DNA of 64,000 bases from Hymenobacter sp. BT730. GTDB lineage: Bacteria > Bacteroidota > Bacteroidia > Cytophagales > Hymenobacteraceae. This document shows positions 53,279 through 62,533 of this stretch, in pieces. The DNA lies in contig NZ_JAUOFB010000008.1 of assembly GCF_030542105.1 (NCBI RefSeq), positions 47,639 through 111,638 of the forward strand, in the 5' to 3' direction. Made by a program: the position numbers and the translations under genes. The notes beneath the pieces were generated by a model. That model was not told the DNA's origin. It was given only the letters and a program-made list of their open reading frames with translations, and did not search any database. Positions within the stretch are counted from its first letter, which is position 1. Each line of letters starts with the position of its first letter.

Positions 53279-54914
53279 GGCGCAGGGTGTAGCGGGTTAG
53301 GTTGGCGTGCTGATCAAAAAAGCGGGCAGCCTGCCAGTCGGCCCAGGTGCGGCTGGGCCAATGACGGCGGGCTTCCAGGGCCCGAAAATCCTGGATGCGC
53401 TGGGCCAGCAACTGCTGGGCTGTTTCCTGTGCCAGGGGTTTCCAATTACCGTATTCATCATCCTTCGCCAACTGGCGCCCGGCCAGGGTATGGGCTCGGG
53501 TTGCCAGCTCTGGCAGCACCCGGTCAGGCATAGCCAGCAGAAATCCATAATCCACCTGCTGAAACCGCGGCTGTAAATTGAAGCGCACCATCCAGACTTC
53601 CCAGTTACCGCCTGCTAACAATAGCAGCAGGCCATAGGCGGCCAGCGCATTCAGCCGCACCAGCGCATAGGCCGAGCGCCGCTGCCAGATCTTGAGCAGG
53701 ATGGTAGCCAGACCAAACATCGTCAGCAGCAAAAACCCATACACACCAATGCGCTTGTAGGCCAGGCCGCTGTGCTGGATATAATAGTAGTTGCGCAGTG
53801 CTACCGATACGGCCAGCACGGCATTTTGCAGCACCCAGATAGTAGCTCCCACGCGCAGCACCTGCAGGCCGGGTTGGTAGAAATTGAGGTTGCGCCGGAA
53901 GAACCAGAGTATAATGCCCATGGCCACCAGTATGCTCAGGATCAGCACATAGGTGCCCTCGTGCACAAACTGCGTAAGGTCAAAGCCCGGCGCAGGGTGA
54001 AAGCCAAACCAGATCCAATGGATGTCAATGGCATTCACCACAAATAGTAGCAGATTTACCAGGGCCAGCAGCCCCACCGCCATCAGGTATTCCTTGCGCA
54101 AATCCAGGGGTCGAAATGTGCGGGTCCGAAAATCAGGCTGCCGCACGGCGAAAGAGGCCACCCGATTGCGCTGGCGTAGCACAAATTCTCCAAAGCGCGA
54201 CTCCTGATCGGCCAGATAATGTACCGGGATAATAAAAAGGCAGCCCGCCGTGAGGGCTAATCCGAGGAGAAAGAACAACAGGTGCGGCACTGACAGCCGC
54301 TCAAATAACAAACTCAGGAAATCACCCAGCACAGCCCATACTTGATTGGAGAGGGCACTGTAGCGGGGATTAGCTACCGCAAACAGAACATGGAAAATGG
54401 CCAGGGCTACCAGGGGAAGCACCAGCAAACGACCATAGTACCACAGCCGGCCAAGGCCGCTGCCTATATTATCTGGCAGGCGCAGGAGTTGCCCCATGCG
54501 CTCTACTGCTGGAAACAAGTTGTATAGCCCGGTTAGAAGGGCAAACATCACGAGTTTCAAATGAGGCTGATTCATATACCCCAACCAGATGGCTAACGAC
54601 GCTACACAGGCCAACCTGGCAGCGCCTGAACCATATATCCCCACCATTACCGCACTGAATACCGTGCCCAGCAACGCCACCCAGAAATAGCCCGAGCGCC
54701 ACACCATAGCATTTCGGGGCGTACTGGTCAGCACCGCTCCCAGCACAAACACCGTGTACAGCAACAAGCTTAGAGCGGCGCGCTCCTGCCAGAACAGCAC
54801 ATCAAAAAGAATGGCACCCACCGGCAGCAACAGCTTCTGCGCCAGGGTTAGCGGAAAAGGAGGCGCCGTTATAGTTCGGGGCCGAATCGGGACTGATGAG
54901 GAGAGGGTATTCAT
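53256..54914 (-). CDS. large multi-pass membrane protein, DUF4173-like
   Basis: A 552-residue protein from the ATG at 54914 with about 12 hydrophobic helices; the last ~120 residues (from GGNWEVWMVRFNLQPRFQQVDYGFL) are soluble. This resembles the DUF4173/DUF4153 family of bacterial membrane proteins, often encoded next to small HTH regulators as here. Function unknown. Upstream is the wHTH gene, downstream two small membrane proteins. Confidence 0.75.
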   Translation of the reverse strand: MNTLSSSVPIRPRTITAPPFPLTLAQKLLLPVGAILFDVLFWQERAALSLLLYTVFVLGAVLTSTPRNAMVWRSGYFWVALLGTVFSAVMVGIYGSGAARLACVASLAIWLGYMNQPHLKLVMFALLTGLYNLFPAVERMGQLLRLPDNIGSGLGRLWYYGRLLVLPLVALAIFHVLFAVANPRYSALSNQVWAVLGDFLSLLFERLSVPHLLFFLLGLALTAGCLFIIPVHYLADQESRFGEFVLRQRNRVASFAVRQPDFRTRTFRPLDLRKEYLMAVGLLALVNLLLFVVNAIDIHWIWFGFHPAPGFDLTQFVHEGTYVLILSILVAMGIILWFFRRNLNFYQPGLQVLRVGATIWVLQNAVLAVSVALRNYYYIQHSGLAYKRIGVYGFLLLTMFGLATILLKIWQRRSAYALVRLNALAAYGLLLLLAGGNWEVWMVRFNLQPRFQQVDYGFLLAMPDRVLPELATRAHTLAGRQLAKDDEYGNWKPLAQETAQQLLAQRIQDFRALEARRHWPSRTWADWQAARFFDQHANLTRYTLRHVTASRI

Positions 54915-54987
54915 AACAGTTGACAATGAGGATTTTATTTTAAAAGAACTTTGAATTACAAAGTTGATAAGCAAAAAAAAGTCACGC

Positions 54988-55281
54988 CTAGCCGCGCAAC
55001 AATTTTTCCAAGGCACTCAGGTGCTCCTGAAAAGCTATTTTCCCTTCTTTTGATGCCATATAGGTGGTATTAGGTTTCTTCCCGACAAATTGCTTGGAAA
55101 CCTGCACATACCCGGCTTTTTCCAGCGCCGATACGTGACTTGCCAAGTTGCCATCTGTCAGGTCCAGCGCCTCTTTCAGCTCATTGAAGCTTACCGTATC
55201 ATTTGCCAGCAGCACGGCCATCACGCCCAGCCGTACCCGGTTGTCGAATGCCTTATTCAGCGTATGAATGACGTGTTTCAC
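54988..55281 (-). CDS. winged-helix transcriptional regulator
   Basis: A 97-residue MarR/ArsR-like winged helix protein: FDNRVRLGVMAVLLANDTVSFNELKEALDLTDGNLASHVSALEKAGYV is a textbook wHTH (HTH_34 type), with the wing at KQFVGKKPNTTY. These regulators are typically cotranscribed with the membrane protein genes they control, as seen here; the start overlaps the upstream gene stop by 4 bp. Ligand not visible. Confidence 0.85.
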   Translation of the reverse strand: MKHVIHTLNKAFDNRVRLGVMAVLLANDTVSFNELKEALDLTDGNLASHVSALEKAGYVQVSKQFVGKKPNTTYMASKEGKIAFQEHLSALEKLLRG

Positions 55282-55931
55282 AGGACAGGTTGTGAAGCGC
55301 GTTCATAGCGGTTGTACATAAGCAGGCCATAACCAATGTGTCCCAGACCAAACCCCGCCGCAAAGAAAATAAGTCCCCAGCCTGGCAACACCAGAGCCAG
55401 CAGCCCCAGGGCTAATTGAGTGAGTCCTAGCAGCCGAATTTCATCCAACGTGTATTTACTGGCATTCAGCAAGGCCAGTCCGTAAAAAATCAGCAGCCCT
55501 GGCACCACGCAGGAGGCAGCCCCACGCAGGTATAAGCCCAGGCAAAATAACCCACCTGCTACCAGAGGCACTGCCAGACTCAGCAGCAAACGCCGGGCAG
55601 GTGCATCCCACAGCAGGCGCCCGTCCTGCACAGCACGCCGGCGGGTGAAATACAAAGCCACCCCGAACGCCACCACAATCATAGCAACTGCCAGACCTAG
55701 CAAAAATGGTAGCGCCTGCCGCCTCTCTTCCGCCGGGGCTTCCACTAAACGCAGGAACCCCATTGGTCCATATTGCGCCTGCAGGTAGAAATGCCCTACC
55801 GCTGCCCCTACCAGAGCCACAATGCCCGCCCCCACCCCGGATAAGCCACTGAGTGAGAGGAAACGCGAGGAACGCTCCATAATGGCACGAATCTCCGTAA
55901 GCTGGGCAAGCGGGTCGGTAGCAGGCTTCAT
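55278..55931 (-). CDS. hypothetical membrane protein upstream of the wHTH gene
   Basis: A 217-residue protein from the ATG at 55931 with six hydrophobic helices after a short helical cytoplasmic start (MKPATDPLAQLTEIRAIMERSS). Membrane protein plus wHTH pairs of this layout are common in Bacteroidota; the family has no known function. First gene of the operon ending at 52674. A longer frame from 56075 lacks conservation-like character. Confidence 0.68.
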   Translation of the reverse strand: MKPATDPLAQLTEIRAIMERSSRFLSLSGLSGVGAGIVALVGAAVGHFYLQAQYGPMGFLRLVEAPAEERRQALPFLLGLAVAMIVVAFGVALYFTRRRAVQDGRLLWDAPARRLLLSLAVPLVAGGLFCLGLYLRGAASCVVPGLLIFYGLALLNASKYTLDEIRLLGLTQLALGLLALVLPGWGLIFFAAGFGLGHIGYGLLMYNRYERASQPVL

Positions 55932-56151
55932 ATTATTCAGAGCACTTTGTGATGCAAAGCAATCAAATATTCTCCGCTTTACAAGCTTCTCAGTGAAATT
56001 ATTCAGCGTAAGTGCACTGCCAAGTAAAAACTCCCAACTGCCGACATAAGCAGGACGGCAATTAAAATGGGACATCTCGAGAAACTTATAACTGCAAAGT
56101 GGTTAAAGTACCTTGTCTTTTTTTCCTAGTTATCCAGTGGCACAAGCAAAC

Positions 56152-56184
56152 AAAAAGCCCCTCCAAAAACTGAAGGGGCTTTTT
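56152..56184. terminator. rho-independent terminator in the left part of the pyr region
   Basis: AAAAAGCCCCT (56152-56162) pairs with AGGGGCTTTTT (56174-56184). No supported gene ends next to it on the plus strand, so it may have belonged to a gene that was lost. Confidence 0.75.
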
Positions 56185-56300
56185 GCTCATTAAAATGGTG
56201 GTCCTGTTGGAATCGACTCCCCCATTCAGGCGGTACGCTACCAAGGAAGAAAACGAGCTGTACAGTGGTTACCGAAGTATGAACTGCTCTCTTCCCATAC

Positions 56301-56456
56301 CGGGCGCTGCACTTCATTACCCAGAGCCTAGAGTGGAGGATGTCACCTGCCGTCATCATGAAGTTCACGGGGCATAAGGATATTAAAACCTTAATGCGCT
56401 ATGTAAAAGTGGTTGATGCCTAGAAGCGGAGTCAAATGGAGAAGGTGTGGGGATAG
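56301..56456 (+). pseudogene. tyrosine recombinase (integrase) C-terminal relic
   Basis: The frame reads LHFITQSLEWRMSPAVIM, then KFTGHKDIKTLMRYVKVVDA, which is the C-terminal catalytic end of a Bacteroidota integrase: the HxxR box region, the GH motif (TGHKD) and the nucleophilic Tyr of MRYVKVVD. A TAG at 56421-56423 interrupts it, but the same frame continues with KRSQMEKVWG to a second stop at 56454, the usual terminal residues of such integrases. Nothing of the N-terminal two thirds is visible. It is an inactive remnant of a mobile element, 650 bp upstream of pyrB. The rest of 56457-56716 holds no recognised feature. Confidence 0.8.
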
Positions 56457-56716
56457 GCCCAACCAGTTCGAATCCCAATTCCAAACCACGCCTCTATTGT
56501 GTCCGGCTTAGCTGGACCACCTCATTCAATAGTAGTCCTGCCCAAGCCGCATGTTTACATTAGGACCCAACTTTAACCGCAGTCTAGTGAGCCAACCGGC
56601 CCGAAACGCTTCCGCATAGCGCATTAAACCGAAGGTTCTTTACTCGTTTGTGAGCAATACGTTCACCTCAACGGAAATTCTTGCCTGACATGCGCAAAGG
56701 ATCCGTAACAATGCCG

Positions 56717-56724
56717 TAGCTTTG
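56717..56724 (+). promoter_or_regulatory. -7 promoter element of the pyr leader
   Basis: TAGCTTTG matches TAnnTTTG; transcription would start near 56730, giving a leader of about 370 nt before pyrB. No -33 TTG at the ideal distance is visible. Confidence 0.45.
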
Positions 56725-56728
56725 CCCC

Positions 56729-57049
56729 ATGCTTCAACCAAAAAACTTGTTGATGAAGCGCGGGACTCTGGTCTACAGGAAACCGCGAGTGGACCGGAAG
56801 GTCTTCGCTACCATCGGTTTTCCCGATTTTGCCTTTGGTATTTCCGTTGTTTTTTCTGGGTTTTGCCCCGCCACCGTTTCGGATTCCGAAACGGTTTTTT
56901 TATGTCCATTGAGTTCGGCGGCCGCCGCCCCGCCGCCCATTCACACCTCCTATGGACGCCAACATTCTCGCCGCCACCGGTGGCGGCTTCCGCCAGTTCC
57001 TCAGCCCAGGCCGGTAGCCAGTTGCTCCGTCATGAATAGTAGCAGATAA
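56729..57049 (+). other. leader ORF spanning the candidate pyr attenuator
   Basis: A 106-codon open frame starts next to the predicted transcription start and runs across the terminator hairpin, ending 53 bp before pyrB. The peptide (MLQPKNLLMKRGTLVYRKPR...) resembles no family and is probably not functional as a protein. Its use would be to couple ribosome movement to RNA polymerase, as the 44-residue leader of E. coli pyrBI does. Confidence 0.35.
56813..56902 (+). promoter_or_regulatory. candidate pyrBI-like attenuator
   Basis: Order of elements: small hairpin ATCGG-TTTTC-CCGAT (56813-56827, possible pause site), a T-rich tract (56827-56864, including TTGTTTTTTCTGGGTTTTG), then the strong terminator stem ACCGTTTCGGA/TCCGAAACGGT (56873-56895) followed by eight or so Ts. 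This is the pause-hairpin, U-tract, terminator order of the UTP-sensitive E. coli pyrBI attenuator. No PyrR-binding consensus was found. Confidence 0.5.
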
Positions 57050-57102
57050 GACTTTACACTGTTTGTTTTAGCTAGACAACCTCCCTTTTCCTCCACTCCG
57101 GT

Positions 57103-58083
57103 ATGGCACGTAAAGACCTGCTCGACATTGCATCCCTTCACCGCGAGGAAATCGAGTTCCTGCTCGACCAATCCACGTCCTTTAAAAAATTATTCACCCG
57201 CTCGGTGAAAAAAATCCCCGCCCTTGAGGGCAAGTCCGTGCTCATGCTATTCTATGAGGCCAGCACCCGGACGCACTCCTCCTTCGAGGTCGCCGCCAAA
57301 CGCCTCTCGGCGGAGGTAACAAATTTCAACGTCGACCACTCCTCCATCACCAAGGGTGAGTCGGTGCGCGAAACCATTGAGACGCTCCAGGCGATGCGCA
57401 CTGACTACATCGTCGTGCGCCATAGTCACTCCGGCCTGCCCGGCATGATTGCCCGCCAGACCACGGCGTCGGTAATCAATGCCGGCGACGGGGCGCACGA
57501 GCATCCCACCCAGGCCCTGCTGGACGCTTTCACCATCAAGGAGAAATTTCCCGACCCCCGGGGCAAAAAAGTCCTCATCATCGGGGATATTCTCCACTCC
57601 CGCGTCGCGCGCTCTACCAGCACCCTGCTGCAAAAGCTGGGCGTGGAAGTCGCTTACCTCGGTCCGGGCTCACTGGTGCCCAAGTATGTCCCAGCAAGCA
57701 TTCCCCGTTTCACAGACTACGAGGCGGCCATGGCCTGGGCGCCCGATGTGGTGTACCTGCTCCGCGTACAGATGGAGCGACAGGACGTGCAGTTTTTCCC
57801 CAGCGTCCGCGAATACCACCGGGTTTATGGCATTACCAACACCCGGCTGGCGGAAATCAGCGACCGGGGCCTCTACATCATGCACCCCGGCCCCGTAAAC
57901 CGGGGAGTCGAGCTGTGCGACGCCGTCATGGACTATGAGCGCAGCCTGATTACCAACCAGGTTGAAAACGGCATCTCCGTTCGCATGGCCGTGCTCGACT
58001 GGCTCACGCCGGGCGGGGAGTTCCCCAAGCAGGAAGCGTATGCCGCACAGCAGCGAGCCGGCTCACCGGTCACTATGCCCTAG
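57103..58083 (+). CDS. pyrB: aspartate carbamoyltransferase catalytic subunit
   Basis: A 326-residue ATCase chain. The carbamoyl phosphate loop STRTHSSFEVAAKRLS, the second loop INAGDGAHEHPTQALLDAFT and the aspartate-loop region LRVQMERQ are present; the first motif has His where most ATCases have Arg (STRTRxSFE). It makes carbamoyl aspartate, the second step of pyrimidine synthesis. No pyrI regulatory gene is seen. The protein does not resemble the usual Cytophagales PyrB as I remember it, and with the integrase relic upstream this suggests acquisition. Expression is likely controlled by the attenuator at 56813-56902. Confidence 0.92.
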   Translation: MARKDLLDIASLHREEIEFLLDQSTSFKKLFTRSVKKIPALEGKSVLMLFYEASTRTHSSFEVAAKRLSAEVTNFNVDHSSITKGESVRETIETLQAMRTDYIVVRHSHSGLPGMIARQTTASVINAGDGAHEHPTQALLDAFTIKEKFPDPRGKKVLIIGDILHSRVARSTSTLLQKLGVEVAYLGPGSLVPKYVPASIPRFTDYEAAMAWAPDVVYLLRVQMERQDVQFFPSVREYHRVYGITNTRLAEISDRGLYIMHPGPVNRGVELCDAVMDYERSLITNQVENGISVRMAVLDWLTPGGEFPKQEAYAAQQRAGSPVTMP

Positions 58084-58162
58084 CTGGTTCCGCCCGTATA
58101 TCTTCATCTCTAATATCCTGAATATCACCACCCCCTTGCCCGTTTACAGCCCTCCTGCATCC

Positions 58163-59440
58163 ATGCTCCTCCTTCAAAACGCCCGTATCGCCTCTGAAAA
58201 TTCACCTGTACTGCTCGAGGGCGATGTCCTGATTGTCGAAGGAAAAATTCAAGACATCGGCAGTAACTTGACCATTCCCGAGAGTGCCCGCGTCATCGAC
58301 GCGCGGGGTCGGATTCTTATGCCGGCCATGTTCGATGCCCACGTCCATTTCCGCGCGCCGGGATTTGAGAACAAGGAAACCATCACCACGGGTAGCGAAG
58401 CGGCCATCAACGGCGGCATTACCGGCGTGGTCATGATGCCCAACACCCGCCCGGCCCTCGACTCGGCAACCGCAGTAGCCACCGTGCTGGAAAATGCCAA
58501 GGACCGGTCCCGCATTCCAGTGTACACCTCCGGCTGCGTCACCAAGAACCGCGAGGGCAAGGAACTGGCGGAAATCGAGGGCATGCGCGAGCTTGGGGTG
58601 AAAATGCTCACCGACGACGGGGATACGACCGGCGACCCGGCAGTGCTTCTCCGGGCCATGCAGTACGCCACCGAGTTTGGGATGTTTTTCGCCAGCCACT
58701 GCGAGGTGCCGGAGCTGGCCGGGCCGCGCGCCCTGAATGAAGGGGTGATGAGTTATCGGCTCGGCATCAAGGGCTCGCCGGCTTGCGCAGAGGAAATCAT
58801 CATTGACCGCGACATCCGCCTGGCCCGGGCGGCGGGCGCGCACGTGCACATCCAGCATGTGTCCAGCAAGCTGGGCATGGAAACCATCCGCTGGTGGAAA
58901 TCCCGCGGCGATGTGAAGGTGACGGCGGAAGTGGCCCCACATCACCTGTTATTCACCGACGAGCACATCGGGGACTACGACACGAACTATAAAATGAACC
59001 CGCCGCTGCGGACGCAGGCCGATTGTGATGCCCTGCTCGAGGGGCTCATCGAGGGCGTCTTCGACCTCATTGCCACGGACCATGCGCCGCACACGCCGTT
59101 CGAAAAAGCCCAGGATTTCATCAGCGCACCCAATGGCATCACCGGCCTGGATACGGCCCTGGTATCGCTCTATCACTTCTTCGTCGAGCCTGGAAAATTC
59201 GGGTGGGACCTGGTAGTGAAGCGCTATTCGGCGGAGCCCCGCCGCCTGATGGGCCTGCCGGTAGCCGCCATCGAAGTCGGCCAGCAAGCCAACTGTGTCT
59301 TGTTCGATACCGAAGCGGAAACAACCTTCACGAAGGAATTCATGAAATCCAAATCCCAGAACACGCCCTTCATAGACCAGACGCTGAAAGGCCGGGTAGA
59401 CCTGGTGATTTTAGGTACGGAAATCCTGCTGGAGCGCTAA
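58163..59440 (+). CDS. pyrC: dihydroorotase
   Basis: A 425-residue class I dihydroorotase from the ATG at 58163 (MLLLQNARIASENSPVLLEG); the longer in-frame reading from 57962 overlaps pyrB and is rejected. Metal-site motif DAHVHFR, the Asp-rich MLTDDGD, HHLLFTDEHIG and LIATDHAPHTPFEKAQ are typical of the amidohydrolase fold. It closes the pyrimidine ring (third step). It follows pyrB by 79 bp and likely shares its transcript. Confidence 0.92.
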   Translation: MLLLQNARIASENSPVLLEGDVLIVEGKIQDIGSNLTIPESARVIDARGRILMPAMFDAHVHFRAPGFENKETITTGSEAAINGGITGVVMMPNTRPALDSATAVATVLENAKDRSRIPVYTSGCVTKNREGKELAEIEGMRELGVKMLTDDGDTTGDPAVLLRAMQYATEFGMFFASHCEVPELAGPRALNEGVMSYRLGIKGSPACAEEIIIDRDIRLARAAGAHVHIQHVSSKLGMETIRWWKSRGDVKVTAEVAPHHLLFTDEHIGDYDTNYKMNPPLRTQADCDALLEGLIEGVFDLIATDHAPHTPFEKAQDFISAPNGITGLDTALVSLYHFFVEPGKFGWDLVVKRYSAEPRRLMGLPVAAIEVGQQANCVLFDTEAETTFTKEFMKSKSQNTPFIDQTLKGRVDLVILGTEILLER

Positions 59441-59527
59441 CAGAAGGCGGGCTCTGGCCCGCGCTGCGCCCCAAATCACTTTTTTCCGACCACCCCGGGC
59501 TGCCCAGCCCCCTCTACAAGCCCCATC

Positions 59528-60061
59528 ATGAGTACCCTTTCCACCTCCGCCCCCCTCAGCCCCAGCACCGCCCCGGCCAAGCCCCTGGTGGGCGTTGTGA
59601 TGGGCTCCAGCAGCGACTGGAACACCATGCAGCATGCCGTGCAAATGCTCGCGCACTTTGGCGTGGCGCACGAAGCGCGCGTAGTGTCGGCCCACCGCAT
59701 GCCCGACGACTTATTTGCCTACGCCGAACAAGCGGGCCCGCGCGGCTTGCAAGTCATTATCGCCGGCGCGGGGGGCGCCGCCCACCTGCCAGGCATGTTG
59801 GCCGCCAAAACCGCGCTGCCCGTGCTGGGGGTGCCAGTGGCCAGTCGCCATTTGCAGGGGGTAGACTCCCTGCACAGCATCGTGCAAATGCCCAAAGGGG
59901 TGCCCGTGGCCACGTTTGCTATTGGCGACGCCGGGGCGGCCAATGCCGCCCTGTTCGCCGTTAGCCTGCTGGCCTTGCACGACCCGGGCCTGGCGACCAA
60001 GCTGCAGGCGTTTCGCGCCGAACAAACCGAAGCCGCTCGCGCTATGACGCTGCCCGTATGA
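59528..60061 (+). CDS. purE: N5-carboxyaminoimidazole ribonucleotide mutase
   Basis: A 177-residue class I PurE with [30 protein letters not shown] (catalytic His), [13 protein letters not shown] and [17 protein letters not shown]. It moves the carboxyl group of N5-CAIR in purine synthesis. The stretch [20 protein letters not shown] is one I associate with Burkholderiales/Comamonadaceae PurE rather than Bacteroidota, an impression that needs a tree. The extended Ser/Thr/Pro N-terminus (~18 residues) is unusual. Its stop overlaps the purK start (ATGA). Confidence 0.92.
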   Translation: MSTLSTSAPLSPSTAPAKPLVGVVMGSSSDWNTMQHAVQMLAHFGVAHEARVVSAHRMPDDLFAYAEQAGPRGLQVIIAGAGGAAHLPGMLAAKTALPVLGVPVASRHLQGVDSLHSIVQMPKGVPVATFAIGDAGAANAALFAVSLLALHDPGLATKLQAFRAEQTEAARAMTLPV

Positions 60062-61308
60062 AGGACGGTATTCACGTTGCAGCCATGACCCCGGTTTTCC
60101 CGGGCAGTGAAGACGCCGCGGGCCAGCCGGCCACCCTGGGGGTGATGGGGGGCGGCCAGCTGGGCCGGATGTTTGTGCATGCCGCCCAGCGCCTGGGTTA
60201 CTTCACCGCCGTGCTGGATCCGGACGCGCAAAGCCCGGCCGGACGGGTGAGTCACCACCACATCCAGACTGACTACAATGACCCGGCGGGGCTCTCGCAG
60301 CTGGCCCAGCTGTGCCAGGCCATCACCACCGAGTTTGAAAACGTGCCGGCCCAGGCCCTGCACGTGCTGGCACAGACCCGCCCCGTGGCGCCGGGCGCGG
60401 CCGTGGTAGGCATTGCCCAAAACCGCATCGAGGAAAAAGCCCACTTCGCGGCCTGCGCTGACCTATCGGGGGTGAGTTGCGCGCCCTATGCGGTGATTGA
60501 AACGCCCGCTCAGCTGCAGGCCATACAGGAGGACCAGGCGGATTTGCTTCCCGGCATCCTGAAAACCGCGCGCATGGGCTACGACGGCAAGGGCCAGATT
60601 CGCATCAAGAACGCCGGTGAGCTGGCCGCCGCCTGGATGGAGCTGGGCAGCGTCGCCTGCGTGCTGGAAAAGATGCTTCCGCTAACCGCCGAGTGCTCGG
60701 TGCTGGTGGCGCGCGGCTGGGACGGACAGGTCGTCAGCTTTGCCCCCCAGCGCAACGTGCACGTCGATGGCATTTTGGCCGTGACCCACGCGTACGAAGG
60801 AAACATGCCGTCCGCCCTGGCAACCAGGGCCCGCGAGGCGGCCGTTTCCATCGCGCATCATCTCAGCTATGTCGGGGTATTGTGCGTCGAGTTTTTTGTA
60901 GTGGACGACGGCAGTCCGCACGGGAGCCTGGTGGTCAACGAAATGGCCCCGCGCCCGCACAACAGCGGCCACTACACCTTGGACGCCTGTGACGCGTCGC
61001 AGTTTGATCTGCAGGTTCATGCCATGGCGGGCTTGCCCTTGCCGTCGCCGCGCCAGCATTCCCCGGCCATCATGCTCAACCTGCTGGGCGAGGTGTGGTT
61101 TGACGCCCGCGGGCAACGGCGGGAGCCGGACTGGACCGCCGTGCTGAGCCTGCCGGGCACGCACCTGCACCTGTACGGCAAGTTGCAGGCGCGCGCAGGC
61201 CGCAAGATGGGCCACCTGACCATCACCGGCCCGGATGTCGCCAGTGTCAAAGCCGTGGCGCGCCACGCCGCTGGTCTGCTCGGCTTGCCGGGGCTGGACG
61301 CCATATAG
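60058..61308 (+). CDS. purK: N5-carboxyaminoimidazole ribonucleotide synthase
   Basis: A 416-residue ATP-grasp enzyme: [49 protein letters not shown] and [19 protein letters not shown] match PurK. It carboxylates AIR with bicarbonate and ATP, feeding PurE, whose gene overlaps it by 4 bp. Like PurE it reads as betaproteobacterial ([35 protein letters not shown]), so the pair was probably transferred together. A second start at 60085 is possible. Confidence 0.92.
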   Translation: MKDGIHVAAMTPVFPGSEDAAGQPATLGVMGGGQLGRMFVHAAQRLGYFTAVLDPDAQSPAGRVSHHHIQTDYNDPAGLSQLAQLCQAITTEFENVPAQALHVLAQTRPVAPGAAVVGIAQNRIEEKAHFAACADLSGVSCAPYAVIETPAQLQAIQEDQADLLPGILKTARMGYDGKGQIRIKNAGELAAAWMELGSVACVLEKMLPLTAECSVLVARGWDGQVVSFAPQRNVHVDGILAVTHAYEGNMPSALATRAREAAVSIAHHLSYVGVLCVEFFVVDDGSPHGSLVVNEMAPRPHNSGHYTLDACDASQFDLQVHAMAGLPLPSPRQHSPAIMLNLLGEVWFDARGQRREPDWTAVLSLPGTHLHLYGKLQARAGRKMGHLTITGPDVASVKAVARHAAGLLGLPGLDAI

Positions 61309-61341
61309 AGGCTATTAATCATTTTCAGTCGTGCCGCCTTA

Positions 61342-61368
61342 GCTCCCCTCTCTAACGGAGAGGGGAGC
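61342..61368. repeat. short palindrome upstream of carA, REP-like
   Basis: GCTCCCCTCTC (61342-61352) pairs with GAGAGGGGAGC (61358-61368) around TAACG, followed by CGGGGTGAGG. Intergenic palindromes of this GAGAGGGGAGC...CGGGGTGAGG form are frequent in Bacteroidota genomes as I recall. It could also be a weak terminator. Confidence 0.5.
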
Positions 61369-61392
61369 CGGGGTGAGGCGAACCAACAGAAC

Positions 61393-62472
61393 ATGACCCA
61401 AACAGTAAAACTCATTCTCGAAGACGGCACTGAAATCGAGGGCACTTCTTTCGGGGCCTTTACCTCTGCCGCGGGCGAGGTCGTGTTCAGCACGGCCATG
61501 ACCGGCTACCCGGAAAACCTGACGGACCCCTCTTTCGCCGGCCAGATTCTGGTGCTCACCTACCCGATGGTCGGCAACTACGGCGTGCCCGGCGAGGAGC
61601 TGTACGAGTCTATTTCCCGGATTTTCGAGTCGGATAAGGTGCACATTGCCGGTCTGGTGGTGAATTATTACTCTGAGGAGCACAGCCACTGGAACGCGGC
61701 CAAAAGCCTGGGCGACTGGCTGCAGGAATACAACATCCCCGGCATTTTTGGCGTGGATACGCGCATGCTGACCAAGAAGCTGCGCGAGAAAGGCGCCATG
61801 CTGGGCAAAATCGTGGCGGAAGAAGATGTGCCCCTGCACGACCCCAACCAGGACAACCTGGTGGCGCAGGTCAGCCCGACGGAGGTCACCCGCTACGGCC
61901 ACGGCCAACATAAAATTGTGCTCGTGGACTGTGGCACGAAAACCAACATCCTCCGCTGCTTTCTCGAGCGCGACGTGGAGCTGATTCGGGTGCCCTGGGA
62001 CTACGACTTTACCCAGCTCGACTACGACGGCCTGTTTCTGAGCAACGGCCCTGGCGACCCCAAAATGTGCGAGGCCACCATCGGCCACCTGCAAAAAGCG
62101 CTGCAGCAGGACAAGCCCATTTTCGGCATCTGCCTGGGCTCCCAGCTCATGGGCCTGGCTGCGGGCGGGGACACGTTCAAGCTCAAGTACGGCCACCGCA
62201 GCCACAACCAGCCCGTCAAGCTGACCGGCACGCAGCGCTGCTACATCACCAGCCAGAACCACGGCTTTGCCGTCGACCCGGCCACGCTGCCGGCCGAGTG
62301 GCGCGTGCTGTTCGAGAACCTGAACGACGGCACCTGCGAAGGCATCCGGCACCAGAGCAAGCCCTTCTTCTCCACTCAGTTCCACCCCGAAGCGGCTGGC
62401 GGCCCGCAGGACACGGAGTTTCTGTTCGACGACTTTTTGACTGCCGTAGCGGAATACAAAGCTGCTAAGTAG
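61393..62472 (+). CDS. carA: carbamoyl-phosphate synthase small (glutaminase) subunit
   Basis: A 359-residue CarA. The N-terminal CPSase domain contains GEVVFSTAMTGYPENLTDPSF; the class I glutaminase domain has the nucleophile Cys247 in GICLGSQLMGLA and the His331/Glu333 pair in FHPEAAGG. It releases ammonia from glutamine for CarB, the first step of pyrimidine and arginine synthesis. CarB normally follows directly, but here an unrelated AT-rich gene and a repeat half lie between. Confidence 0.94.
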   Translation: MTQTVKLILEDGTEIEGTSFGAFTSAAGEVVFSTAMTGYPENLTDPSFAGQILVLTYPMVGNYGVPGEELYESISRIFESDKVHIAGLVVNYYSEEHSHWNAAKSLGDWLQEYNIPGIFGVDTRMLTKKLREKGAMLGKIVAEEDVPLHDPNQDNLVAQVSPTEVTRYGHGQHKIVLVDCGTKTNILRCFLERDVELIRVPWDYDFTQLDYDGLFLSNGPGDPKMCEATIGHLQKALQQDKPIFGICLGSQLMGLAAGGDTFKLKYGHRSHNQPVKLTGTQRCYITSQNHGFAVDPATLPAEWRVLFENLNDGTCEGIRHQSKPFFSTQFHPEAAGGPQDTEFLFDDFLTAVAEYKAAK

Positions 62473-62533
62473 AATGGGAAAACTGAGAGAAAAAACGTCT
62501 TGCTTTGCGATGCTCAGCATAACATTATAGGCA

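Noticed and set aside
56457..56490. tRNA-like T-arm sequence (CAGTTCGAATCCC) after the integrase relic
   Set aside because: No acceptor, D or anticodon arms can be folded around it; at most an old attachment-site trace.
56740..56800. Possible PyrR-binding loop in the pyr leader
   Set aside because: TCTACAGGAAACC only loosely resembles the PyrR consensus and no convincing antiterminator pairing was found.
61339..62520. 393-codon open frame antisense to carA
   Set aside because: carA is unmistakable on the plus strand; the antisense product is low-complexity with no family resemblance.
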